Shown here in pieces: positions 53,642 through 61,138 of a stretch of DNA of 64,000 nucleotides. The position numbers and the translations under genes were made by a program. Source of the DNA: Acidimicrobiia bacterium (lineage in GTDB: Bacteria > Actinomycetota > Acidimicrobiia > Acidimicrobiales > Poriferisodalaceae); contig JAJEFK010000061.1 of NCBI GenBank assembly GCA_022820505.1, positions 1-64,000 of the forward strand, read 5' to 3'. Numbering within the stretch: position 1 is the stretch's first letter; each line of letters starts with the position of its first letter. The notes below the pieces were generated by a model. It did no database searches. It was not told where the DNA came from and was given only the letters and a program-made list of their open reading frames with translations.

Positions 53642-54175
53642 ATGCCAGCAACACCTCGTACTCATCCTCCTGCAGCGCTCCGGCTGGTCGATGCCTCGCC
53701 GACTCGCGGGCGCTTGCACCGAGCCCTCAGTTCATCGGCGGCAGATGCCGGAGTTCTCGGCGATTCGGGTGCCGACCCGTCAGGCCGCTTCGCGCTGACA
53801 GCGCGCGCCCTGGCCGCCGCTGCACGCGAGATGGGCCTCAAGGTGCCCAGCTTCCAGAGCCCGCCGCGATCGGATCAGCTCGACCGCTCCCTCCAGCGCA
53901 GCCGCAACGGCGATTGCGTGGTTGCGGTTCGCGTCCGCGGCCGCCCCTTCGCAGTGGTCGTTGCCGACGTCATCGAAGGAATCGTGGTGTGCAACCGGTT
54001 GGATGCGTCGGCAGCGGGTGTGGTGCGAGACGGGCTGTGGCGCGAGGTCGAGGGCAGCCACGACGCCTCAGCTCCTGCCGTCGGCACAGTGGGGCCCTGC
54101 ACCGTTGCATCCGAGAGCCGCCAGCGAAAGCCAGACACGTTCGAAGAGCTGTACGGCTTGGACGAAGCCGCGTAG
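53642..54175 (+). CDS. Hypothetical protein
   Basis: 177-residue protein of unknown family. It has no signal peptide or membrane segment. A central core DQLDRSLQRSRNGDCVVAVR then VRGRPFAVVVADVIEGIVVC looks folded; the ends are low complexity. The ATG at 53642 is the first in frame after a stop-free but coding-poor stretch. It is divergent from the nuclease gene (78-bp gap). Confidence 0.65.
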   Translation: MPATPRTHPPAALRLVDASPTRGRLHRALSSSAADAGVLGDSGADPSGRFALTARALAAAAREMGLKVPSFQSPPRSDQLDRSLQRSRNGDCVVAVRVRGRPFAVVVADVIEGIVVCNRLDASAAGVVRDGLWREVEGSHDASAPAVGTVGPCTVASESRQRKPDTFEELYGLDEAA

Positions 54176-54261
54176 ATCGGCCGTCTGGACATTCAGTGCG
54201 TCGCCTCCGGCCGGGGGAGCGAGCATGATGGTTGCCGCGGCTGCGATGGCCGTGCTGGCTG

Positions 54262-54347
54262 GCCCGGGTGGCGGAACTGGCAGACGCAGAGGGCTTAAAC
54301 CCCTCGGCTCCCACGGGAGCGTGCGGGTTCGAATCCCGCCCCGGGCA
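54262..54347 (+). tRNA. tRNA-Leu (anticodon TAA)
   Basis: An 86-nt class II tRNA: acceptor GCCCGGG with CCCGGGC, anticodon stem GAGGG with CCCTC around loop CTTAAAC (anticodon TAA), a long variable arm (GGCTCCCACGGGAGC), and T arm GCGGG-TTCGAAT-CCCGC. CCA is not encoded. It borders a variable region that includes a tyrosine recombinase. Confidence 0.96.
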
Positions 54348-54434
54348 CCCCGGTGGTTCGTCGCGAGCCCGGTGATCGCGGCACCGCAATTCGTTTTCGA
54401 TTCACGCCGAGCCACGAGTAGTCTTGGATTCAGA

Positions 54435-54493
54435 GGCCAGCCACCCCGAGCTTGGCAGACGTACCGCAAATGGCGTCACTCGGGGGGCTGGCC
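54435..54493. terminator. Long hairpin between tRNA-Leu and the panE-like gene
   Basis: GGCCAGCCACCCCGAG (54435-54450) pairs with CTCGGGGGGCTGGCC (54479-54493) with one bulged base and a 28-nt loop. It could end transcription of tRNA-Leu, of the convergent panE-like gene, or of both. There is no T tract. Confidence 0.5.
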
Positions 54494-54551
54494 CTCTCGC
54501 GAACATATGCCGCCTCCCCTCGAATTCTCGAACGAATTTCGGCAGGAGGCG

Positions 54552-55613
54552 TCAACGGTGCTTGGCGGCGTCGCGCAGCGAGGCGGCGGTCTCGGTGCCT
54601 GGTCCGAGCCGGCGGGTGGCGGCGTCGCAGCACCGCTCGGTCAGCGTCCGGTTGAGCGGCGTGGGGATGCCGTGGCGCTCGCCGAGTTCGCAGATCCGGC
54701 CGTTGAAGTGCTCGACCTCGACGGTCGGGCGGCGGAAGTGCAAGTCCTGCCAGGTCGACGGGTAGCTATAGAGCGATGGGTCAGAGACATCCCGTGGTTC
54801 GCGCTGACCCGGATTGCGCAACCGGGCGATCCAAGAGTGAAGATCGCTGCCGTCGTCCATGACCGGTGAGATCCCCGCAGCGTCGAGCACGTCGGCCGCT
54901 TCTTGCTGGATGTCGGCCATGAAGAAGCGGTTCCCCTCAGCGCAGAACCATTCCTGCACGGGCAGATCGACGAGCGCCGAGAAGGCATTCGTCAGATTCA
55001 TCACGAGCTTGCCCCACTTGAGATCCACTACCCGCTCAACGAGCGATGCGCGCATCTCAGCGGCAATCAGATCGTCGACCACGCGTGCGCAGAGGTCATC
55101 GGATCCCGCGGGCCAGCAGCCGATGTCGGCCCGGCGCGCACCGGTATGGGTCACCACGCCGGGCTCGTCGATGCGGGCGCCGATGCGAACCATCACGCCA
55201 TAGGTCCGAAAACCCCGCTCGGTCAGCCATTCCTCGTTGGTGACGCTGTTCTGGAAGCAGAACAGCGGCACATCGGCGTACAGCTCACGATGCTGCTCGA
55301 TCGCCTCGAAGGTGTGCTGGGTCTTCATCGTCAGCAGCACCACGCTGTTCGCGTCGAGTTCCAGCTCGTGCGCAGTGCGCACAGCAGGCAGCCTGAACCG
55401 GCCCTCAGTGCGCCCCGAGATGTGCAGGCCGTGTTGCTGCAGTGCGTCGAGGTGCTCCCCGCGTGCGATAAGCGCCACCCGGCGACCCGCTCGGGTCAGT
55501 CGAGCAGCCAGCACGCAGCCGATCGCCCCGGCCCCATGAACGATGTAGTCCAGCTCAGCATCGCACCGAGCCGAGTATGCCGAATAGCTATCTGGTGCAT
55601 CGTCCGGTGCCAC
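54552..55613 (-). CDS. Ketopantoate reductase-family (PanE/ApbA) oxidoreductase
   Basis: 353-residue NADP-dependent reductase. The Rossmann loop is IVHGAGAIGCVLAARLTRAG, followed by NSVVLLTMKTQHT, FQNSVTNEE (conserved Asn), and the C-terminal helical part VDLKWGKLVMNLTNAFSALV with the catalytic Lys and Asn. It may be the pantothenate-pathway enzyme or a relative acting on another ketoacid. GTG 55613 is the annotated start; the folded part begins at about residue 20. Confidence 0.82.
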   Translation of the reverse strand: MAPDDAPDSYSAYSARCDAELDYIVHGAGAIGCVLAARLTRAGRRVALIARGEHLDALQQHGLHISGRTEGRFRLPAVRTAHELELDANSVVLLTMKTQHTFEAIEQHRELYADVPLFCFQNSVTNEEWLTERGFRTYGVMVRIGARIDEPGVVTHTGARRADIGCWPAGSDDLCARVVDDLIAAEMRASLVERVVDLKWGKLVMNLTNAFSALVDLPVQEWFCAEGNRFFMADIQQEAADVLDAAGISPVMDDGSDLHSWIARLRNPGQREPRDVSDPSLYSYPSTWQDLHFRRPTVEVEHFNGRICELGERHGIPTPLNRTLTERCCDAATRRLGPGTETAASLRDAAKHR

Positions 55614-55740
55614 GGCGGTACATCGTGCCAGACGACGCAGCGTTGGGGTGCATGGCCGCTCGACCGCGCCGGCACACCGGTGTCAGGACGGCGTGGGATC
55701 GTCGGCTCAGAGCACTCGTTGCCACGGGCGGCAAGGACAC

Positions 55741-55956
55741 TGCTGCCACCAGTTCGGCCCACTCGCTTTCAGATGCCGCCAGCAGCTCCTCCCAGATGCC
55801 GCATCGTCCCAGGCCGAGCTGCTCGCGACGGGTCATGGGCCGCAATGACAGATAGCTGGCCCGCCCGGCCAGCGACTCCGAGACACGCCCCATGAGCAGT
55901 AGATCGGCCGAGCTGGTCAGCCCTTGTCGTGAATGATATTCATTCACAGCGAGCAT
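55741..55956 (-). pseudogene. Remnant of an AAA/DUF4143 ATPase
   Basis: About 72 codons resemble the middle of AAA_14/DUF4143 ATPases: LTSSADLLLMGRVSESLAGR, then ASYLSLRPMTRREQLGLGRC and GIWEELLA. The family's P-loop and C-terminal domain are absent, and the frame around the fragment has no other similarity. It looks like debris from a gene lost through insertion or deletion, beside the recombinase gene. Confidence 0.65.
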
Positions 55957-56056
55957 GGAAATCTCGCGGCACTCGATGAGGCATGCAAGCTGACGTGTAC
56001 GGATCCACGATCTGACGGTGCGACACCGGTCTCGACAACGTCTGGCGCGAGGTCTC

Positions 56057-56971
56057 TCAGCGCTGAGCGTGGCTGTCGGGTCGGAGTCGTGAGACGGCGC
56101 CGTGCTGTGCGAGTTCGGCTTTGGCGTAGCGGCTGAGCATTGCCGGGGTGCTCCAGCGGCCTGCGAGCATTGCTTCGGGCAGTTGCGCTCCGGCACGGAC
56201 GAGTGATTGGGCAGCGCCGACGCGCAGCGAATGGCCTGATGCGTCCTCGATGCCGATGGCCGCGGCTGCGGCCTTGACGATCATGCCTATGGTGCGTGCG
56301 CTGAGCCGTTCTGGGGTGACGTCACCGCCCTTGCGGATCCGTCGGAACAGCGGCCCGTCGTCGATGGCTGCCGTGCCGAGCCATGCGTTGACGCGAGTCA
56401 TGGTGGCGCGGCGTACGAACAGCGACGCGCCGTTATTCTCCTGATCGGTCTTGGAGTGCCGCACGGTGACATCGCCGGAGCCGTCTTCAGCCCGGCCAAT
56501 ATCGGCGACGTCGAGCGCTGCAGCTTCGCCGATACGCAGCAGAGCGTCGCTCATCACTGCGATGACAGCAGCGTCGCGCAGCCCAATGGCGTCGCCGCGT
56601 GCGGCGGCTGCGTCGGCTGCGCGATCGGCTGCTGCCCAGTCGATCCCGGCAGCTTGACGCGGAGGTCCGGTGGCACGACGATGGACCCGAAGCGTCCTGT
56701 CGCACTGCGGGCCGACCGGGTCGGGTTCGCCGAGGCGATTCGCTGCGCACCGCACCGCTGTGACGGTCAGTGTGAGCGTCGAGGGTGACAGCCCTCGGGC
56801 TGCCATGGCTGTCAGCACGTCGCTGAGCGTGGTGTCGGTCAGATCAGCGCCGTCCAGCTCAGCCACCACGGCGCGCAGTCGTCCCACATAGGCGCGACGC
56901 GTTTGTGGCGCCAAGTCTGCTGTCACGGCTTCGAGGGCGTCGGGGGACAGGCGGCGGGCTGTTGGTTCCAT
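56057..56971 (-). CDS. Tyrosine recombinase/integrase
   Basis: 304-residue phage-type integrase. An N-terminal SAM-like domain (LAPQTRRAYVGRLRAVVAEL) precedes the catalytic domain: Arg in SDALLRIGEAAALDVADI, Lys in HSKTDQENNG, HSLRVGAAQSL, a Trp in GRWSTPAMLSRY at the second His position, and the nucleophile Tyr. All key residues seem present. It could be the integrase of a decayed element in this variable region. The gene runs towards the panE-like gene and is divergent from the secreted protein. Confidence 0.88.
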   Translation of the reverse strand: MEPTARRLSPDALEAVTADLAPQTRRAYVGRLRAVVAELDGADLTDTTLSDVLTAMAARGLSPSTLTLTVTAVRCAANRLGEPDPVGPQCDRTLRVHRRATGPPRQAAGIDWAAADRAADAAAARGDAIGLRDAAVIAVMSDALLRIGEAAALDVADIGRAEDGSGDVTVRHSKTDQENNGASLFVRRATMTRVNAWLGTAAIDDGPLFRRIRKGGDVTPERLSARTIGMIVKAAAAAIGIEDASGHSLRVGAAQSLVRAGAQLPEAMLAGRWSTPAMLSRYAKAELAQHGAVSRLRPDSHAQR

Positions 56972-56990
56972 CGTCTCTGGACGTTACCAC

Positions 56991-57008
56991 GGCTATTGAC
57001 ATATAGCC
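56991..57008. promoter_or_regulatory. Inverted repeat in the integrase/secreted protein gap
   Basis: GGCTAT and ATAGCC flank TGACAT, and TTGACA (56996-57001) lies inside. It is a candidate shared operator or promoter for the divergent integrase and secreted-protein genes. Confidence 0.45.
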
Positions 57009-57052
57009 ATACAGATCCGAGTCGTGCCGGCCGCGAAGGCGGAGACAGCTGC

Positions 57053-58339
57053 ATGGGTCCCCTCCCAGCGGCCGGCACGGCACCTGCCCGAACCCGCCGC
57101 ACGCCCCCGCAGCGGACAACACAGCCCGCCGCCAGACGCATGCTCGCGGCGCTGGCGGCGCTGCTTGTCGCCGCGTCCACGCTCACTGTCATCGCGGCAG
57201 CGCCCGCCGGCGCTCACGGCGTCACCGTGCGGCGCTGCGCCTATGACCCGTTCGCGGGAAATCAGTGCTGGAACGAGACGAGCTACAACCACTACCACAC
57301 GCCCGTTCAGCAAAATCTGACATGCGGCGAGGGGATGCTCGGCACCTACCCGAACTGCTACCCGGCCCCGTCCACCAACGAGAACCACGACCCCAACGCC
57401 GACAAAGACGACGACAGCGGCGGCGGCGATGACTCCGGCGGCTCCGACGGCGGCTCCGACGATGGAGGCGGCTCGGGTGGCGATGGCTCCGGCGGTGGCG
57501 ATGACTCCGATGGCGGCGATGACTCCGGCGGCGGCTCGGGCGGCGATGTGTGCCCCGCCGGGCAGACGGGCACGCCGCCGAACTGCACCGAGCCGAACAA
57601 GAACGGCAAGGGCGGCGGCACGACCACCAGCACCGACAGCAGCACGACTCACCCCGACGACGACGGCACCATTGACATCGACGATTTGCCCGAAGTCAAG
57701 CTGAAGTGGATCGAGCCGGGCGTGGTCGAAGTCGAGGTGCATCCGGTCGAAGATGGCGACGGAGGTAGCGACGGCGAAATAGAGCACTACGAATGCCATC
57801 GCGCAAATTGGGAACCGGACGGCCACGGCGGCTGTCGCAAGATCGACCCGAACTGCACTGGCCCGAAGTGCGGACGTGAAGGGATCAAGCTGCCGGGATG
57901 GGCCGAATCGCTGATTTTTTGCGGCACGGCGGTTGCGACGACATTTGTGCTGCCAATCACCGGGTCACTATTGGTGATCGCCTGCGACGGGTACTACCTG
58001 TATCAAACGGTTGACGGGTTATTGAAGAAGGTCGTCGACGAGTACAGCTCCGAGGGCGACTCGAGCGACAAGAAGAACATCGACAACGCCAGGGACCGTA
58101 ACGACAACGACGGCTCCGACTCCGAAGACGGCGACGATGGCGGCTCGGGCGATGGCACCGGCACTGGCGGCGACGGTTCCGAAGCGGAGGACGAGGACCC
58201 TGAGCCGACGCCGGGCATCTGCGACCGCAACTCGGCTCCGACGAACCCGTACAAGATCGGCCCCAGCAACACCACGCCCCAGCAATGGGCCGACTGGTGG
58301 GCATGGTTCGACTGCCCCCCGGCCCAGCCCACCACCTAG
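57053..58339 (+). CDS. Secreted low-complexity acidic protein
   Basis: 428-residue exported protein of no known family. A signal peptide (LAALAALLVAASTLTVIAAA, cut near APAGAHG) is followed by a Cys-containing domain (CAYDPFAGNQCWNETSYNHY, CGEGMLGTYPNCYP), a long Gly/Ser/Asp run of about 65 residues, a Cys pair (CPAGQTGTPPNC), a Thr/Asp-rich stretch, a third Cys domain (CHRANW, CTGPKCG), a hydrophobic helix (FCGTAVATTFVLPITGSLLV), and a second acidic tail. ATG 57053 has GGAG at 57041-57044. It could be a surface adhesin, or bind calcium through its Asp-rich parts. No homologue is recognised. Confidence 0.7.
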   Translation: MGPLPAAGTAPARTRRTPPQRTTQPAARRMLAALAALLVAASTLTVIAAAPAGAHGVTVRRCAYDPFAGNQCWNETSYNHYHTPVQQNLTCGEGMLGTYPNCYPAPSTNENHDPNADKDDDSGGGDDSGGSDGGSDDGGGSGGDGSGGGDDSDGGDDSGGGSGGDVCPAGQTGTPPNCTEPNKNGKGGGTTTSTDSSTTHPDDDGTIDIDDLPEVKLKWIEPGVVEVEVHPVEDGDGGSDGEIEHYECHRANWEPDGHGGCRKIDPNCTGPKCGREGIKLPGWAESLIFCGTAVATTFVLPITGSLLVIACDGYYLYQTVDGLLKKVVDEYSSEGDSSDKKNIDNARDRNDNDGSDSEDGDDGGSGDGTGTGGDGSEAEDEDPEPTPGICDRNSAPTNPYKIGPSNTTPQQWADWWAWFDCPPAQPTT

Positions 58340-58378
58340 CCGACGCTGAGAGCGGGAACGACGGTGAACACCACCAAC

Positions 58379-58384
58379 TACCCT
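58379..58384 (+). promoter_or_regulatory. -10 box of small membrane protein gene (leaderless)
   Basis: TACCCT lies 6 nt before ATG 58391, which settles the start against GTG 58364. Confidence 0.5.
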
Positions 58385-58390
58385 GAAACT

Positions 58391-58714
58391 ATGAGCGCCC
58401 GACCGAGCCGGTTTGACGCACTGACAACCCCGAGCGGGCGCCGATGCTCCGCAAAACGACCGCGCAAGGAAGTTGGGTTGTCAGACACGTTTTCTGATGG
58501 AGCACGACAGTTTCGCAAGTGGGTGCTGGTCGGATCGGCAGCGGTGTTTGTTCACTTGGTCGTCTTGTCAACGGCCGGCATCGCATGGGCGCTGCTGATC
58601 CTGTTCTTGGGCTACGTCGCAACAGGCATAGCCACGCTGGCATGGCTGCGCCGAAATGATGGTCGCAAAGCAGGGCCGGGCGAAGGCGCTGCCGCGGGGG
58701 TTTCGTCGGGCTGA
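58391..58714 (+). CDS. Small two-helix membrane protein
   Basis: 107-residue protein: a basic cytoplasmic part (residues 1 to 40), two transmembrane helices (WVLVGSAAVFVHLVVLSTAG and IAWALLILFLGYVATGIATL), and a charged tail ending AAAGVSSG. The two-helix layout with a charged turn is common in small phage or plasmid proteins and in 2TM proteins of unknown role. It follows the secreted acidic protein by about 50 bp. Its last codons lie in a 29-bp segment repeated at the end of the next, broken gene. Confidence 0.6.
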   Translation: MSARPSRFDALTTPSGRRCSAKRPRKEVGLSDTFSDGARQFRKWVLVGSAAVFVHLVVLSTAGIAWALLILFLGYVATGIATLAWLRRNDGRKAGPGEGAAAGVSSG

Positions 58715-58716
58715 CG
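58688..58716 (+). repeat. 29-bp direct repeat, copy 1
   Basis: GCTGCCGCGGGGGTTTCGTC and the next 9 bases match copy 2 at 59120-59148 with one mismatch. Both copies encode AAGVSSG followed by the stop of an ORF. Confidence 0.9.
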
Positions 58717-58756
58717 GCCGGCTGCTGGCGCGCGGTGCCATCGGTAGCGTGCGGGA

Positions 58757-59146
58757 ATGCCGAACCTGCTGATCGTCGGGCCGCCTGGAGCAGGGAAATC
58801 GACGCTTGCCGCCGAGCTGCTCTGAGCAGCGGCGAGAGCGACGGTGGTTGTCGAGTTCACGGCGTTCTGGGCGGCGCTGAACGCCATTCGGCGCAATCCC
58901 AACGGTGCCTATCCGGTGCGCCGCTCGACCGATCCCACGACCGACGGCGACTACGACGGCGACGGCAAGACCACGGCCGAGGAAGCGCACCAGGCGGCCC
59001 TCAAACCGGGCGGCGCGTGGATTGCTTGGCGGCTGCTGGCCGACTGGCAGCCGCGGCGCTCCCCGAATACCAAGCCGCTGCGCGGGTACCCGCGGCCTGC
59101 GTCTGTCGAGCGGGAGCGGGCTGCCGCCGGGGTTTCGTCGGGCTGA
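58757..59146 (+). pseudogene. P-loop NTPase gene broken by an internal stop
   Basis: The gene opens MPNLLIVGPPGAGKSTLAAE, a clear Walker A, and after LL meets TGA at 58823-58825. The same frame continues AAARATVVVEFTAFWAALNA with IRRNPNGAYPVR, as in phage-type P-loop proteins, and ends AAAGVSSG at 59146. A TAGCGT box (58745-58750) 6 nt before the ATG remains. The TGA is one base from CGA (Arg). An EF-hand-like DYDGDGKTTAEE occurs near the middle. It is a pseudogene or, less likely, recoded. Confidence 0.65.
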
Positions 59147-59148
59147 CG
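59120..59148 (+). repeat. 29-bp direct repeat, copy 2
   Basis: Second copy of the segment at 58688-58716, again carrying the end of an ORF (AAGVSSG and stop). The two copies bracket the broken P-loop gene. Confidence 0.9.
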
Positions 59149-59196
59149 TTCGGCGCTGCCCGGCGTTGCGGCGGGCCGGTATCTAGTCTCGCCGGG

Positions 59197-59307
59197 GTGA
59201 GCCAGATCGAGGGGTTGTTGGGCGATCCGTGGGCGGGCCATTTCGCGGCGGCTGCGATTGCGGCGCGTGACCGCGGGACCATGGGACCGCGGGGCTTTCG
59301 GCGATGA
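59197..59307 (+). CDS. Small ORF with leaderless promoter
   Basis: 36-codon ORF (MSQIEGLLGDPWAGHFAAAA then IAARDRGTMGPRGFRR) starting at GTG 59197, 7 nt after TAGTCT (59184-59189). A second basic 23-codon ORF (59304-59375) overlaps its stop by ATGA. No family is recognised. The promoter spacing is the only support, so these may be remnants. Confidence 0.35.
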   Translation: MSQIEGLLGDPWAGHFAAAAIAARDRGTMGPRGFRR

Positions 59308-59784
59308 GCGCCCGCCGCGCTGCGCGCCTCGATGCGCTGTGGCAGCGGCCCCGCCCGGTGCGGCGCCGCCGCTGATGCCGGCTGCCGTCGGGCGGGAATC
59401 CTGTTGCGGGCGAGCGGATCTCGGCCGAGCCGCTCTTCGGCGACGAGAGCCTCTGTGCCGTTGGGCCGCTGGCCGTGACGCCGCAGCGGTGCGGCTGCGC
59501 CGGGCTACCGAGCATGGGATCGTCGCCGGACCGAGCGGCCCGCAGAACGCCGCTGAGACGCCTCTGAGGCGTGAAGTGCGGCTCCGAATGCGCCGAATAC
59601 GGCCGATTTCGGCGTTTCGCTGGACCTGCACCCCCATTCAAACTGCCGTTGACGGGCGCTGTCTGCACCCAAGCACCTCGAGATCAGACAATTTTAGTTC
59701 TGAGATATGTCATTAGCCAAAGAATATACGTCCGCACGCGATGGAATGCAATCGTGCGGGAACCACCGCGCAGCAGTGCGGCGC
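59308..59784. other. Stretch without a confident gene
   Basis: About 480 bp. A frame from ATG 59374 stays open to 59716 on the plus strand (about 113 codons), but it is Arg/Ala-rich with no recognisable domain. The last 80 bp before the P450 are conspicuously A/T-rich (around 59685-59740), which may be regulatory. No RNA gene or repeat was identified. Confidence 0.5.
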
Positions 59785-59790
59785 TACCGT
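59785..59790 (+). promoter_or_regulatory. -10 box of P450 gene (leaderless)
   Basis: TACCGT lies 6 nt before ATG 59797. Confidence 0.55.
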
Positions 59791-59796
59791 GCTGCC

Positions 59797-61065
59797 ATGC
59801 GCGAGTGGAACACGACGCTGCCGAACCTCATGGAACCCTGGTTCTGGACGCAGCCGGCCGATGAGATCGACGCGGTGATTGCCCGTTACCACGCAGAGGC
59901 GCCGCTGGACTGGTTTGAGGAGCCCTACTTCTCCGAATGGGTGACGCCCAGCCCCGGCTACTGGTGCGTCACCCGGCATGCTGATGTCGCGGCCGTCTCG
60001 CGCAACGCAGACGTGTTCAGTTCGGCGCGAGGCATCACGCTCGGCGACAACCCGCCCGAGTTCACCGAGTTCTTCAGCTCCATGATCGCCATGGACGATC
60101 CCCGTCACGCACGGCTGCGACGCATCGTCTCCAAGGGCTTCACGCCCAAGATGCTCGAACAGCTCGACGCCGGCATCCGTGACGGTGCACGCGAGATCGT
60201 GAACTCCATCTGCGAGCAAGGCACCTGCGAGTTCGTATACGACGTAGCAGCCGCTCTGCCGCTGCGCATCGTGTGCGACCTCATGGGCATACCTCGTTCG
60301 GAATACAAGTTCGTGTTCGACCGAACGAACATCATCTTGGGCATCTCCGATCCCGACTTCCAGCCGCCCGACGGCGACCTCGCCACTGCGCTGTTGAATG
60401 CCGGCGCCGAGCTCGCCGAATTGATGAAGGAAGTGGCCGCTGCGAAGAAGGGCGGCGACGGCAGCGACCTCACCAGCGTCATCGTGAACGCGGAACTCGA
60501 AGACGACCGCCTGAGCGAGTCCGACCTGGCCAGCTTCTTCGTGCTGCTGGTGGTGGCGGGCAACGAGACCACCCGCAACTCCACCGCTTGGGCGCTGAAG
60601 TTCCTCACCGACAATCCCGACCAGCGCGCCATCTGGGCATCAGACTTCGAGAAGGTGGCGCCTACCGCGGTGGAGGAGATCGTCCGTCTCGCCAGCCCGG
60701 TGGGCTATATGCGCCGCAGCGTGACCCGCGACATCGAATGCGGTGGGCGTCAGATGCTGGAAGGCGACAAGGTGGCGATGTTCTACATCGCCGCAAACCG
60801 CGATCCGGCAGTGTTCGACGACCCGTTTCGCTTTGACGTGCTGCGCGATCCCAACCCGCAGTACGGCTTCGGCGGCCCCGGTCCGCACTTCTGCCTGGGT
60901 GCCCACTTGGCGCGTCGCCAGATCACCTCGATGTATCGCGAGCTGTTCGAGCGGCTGCCCGACATCGTCGCCGCAGGCGAACCCGACCTGCTCCGCGCGT
61001 CGTTCATCCACGGCGTGAAGCGCCTCGACGCCGAATTCACGCCTTCCGCACCGCTCGCCGCCTGA
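59797..61065 (+). CDS. Cytochrome P450
   Basis: 422-residue bacterial monooxygenase. The I-helix reads VVAGNETTRNSTAW, the ExxR motif is EEIVRLASP, and the heme loop is FGGPGPHFCLGAHLARR with the Cys ligand. The overall shape fits CYP families that hydroxylate sterols or lipids (CYP125/CYP142-like), but the substrate is not certain. ATG 59797 (MREWNTTLPN) is supported by the -10 box; longer starts would lie within the A/T-rich region. No ferredoxin gene is adjacent. Confidence 0.92.
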   Translation: MREWNTTLPNLMEPWFWTQPADEIDAVIARYHAEAPLDWFEEPYFSEWVTPSPGYWCVTRHADVAAVSRNADVFSSARGITLGDNPPEFTEFFSSMIAMDDPRHARLRRIVSKGFTPKMLEQLDAGIRDGAREIVNSICEQGTCEFVYDVAAALPLRIVCDLMGIPRSEYKFVFDRTNIILGISDPDFQPPDGDLATALLNAGAELAELMKEVAAAKKGGDGSDLTSVIVNAELEDDRLSESDLASFFVLLVVAGNETTRNSTAWALKFLTDNPDQRAIWASDFEKVAPTAVEEIVRLASPVGYMRRSVTRDIECGGRQMLEGDKVAMFYIAANRDPAVFDDPFRFDVLRDPNPQYGFGGPGPHFCLGAHLARRQITSMYRELFERLPDIVAAGEPDLLRASFIHGVKRLDAEFTPSAPLAA

Positions 61066-61125
61066 CACTGAGTCCTGCCATGGTTCGCACTTGCCGCGGG
61101 CGGCTGCATGAGTGCCTCCGCCCCA

Positions 61126-61131
61126 TAGGGT
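61126..61131 (+). promoter_or_regulatory. -10 box of ino1 (leaderless)
   Basis: TAGGGT lies 7 nt before ATG 61139. Confidence 0.55.
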
Positions 61132-61138
61132 TCGCGGC

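Noticed and set aside
54330..54350. tRNA-Leu 3' end as an integrase attachment site
   Set aside because: No second copy of the tRNA end was seen in the window, so it is unsupported for now.
58925..59000. EF-hand-like DYDGDGKTTAEE as a calcium site
   Set aside because: Lies in a broken gene, and one loop match is too weak on its own.
59374..59716. 113-codon frame between small ORF and P450
   Set aside because: Arg/Ala-rich composition, no motif, no promoter or ribosome site; more likely non-coding.
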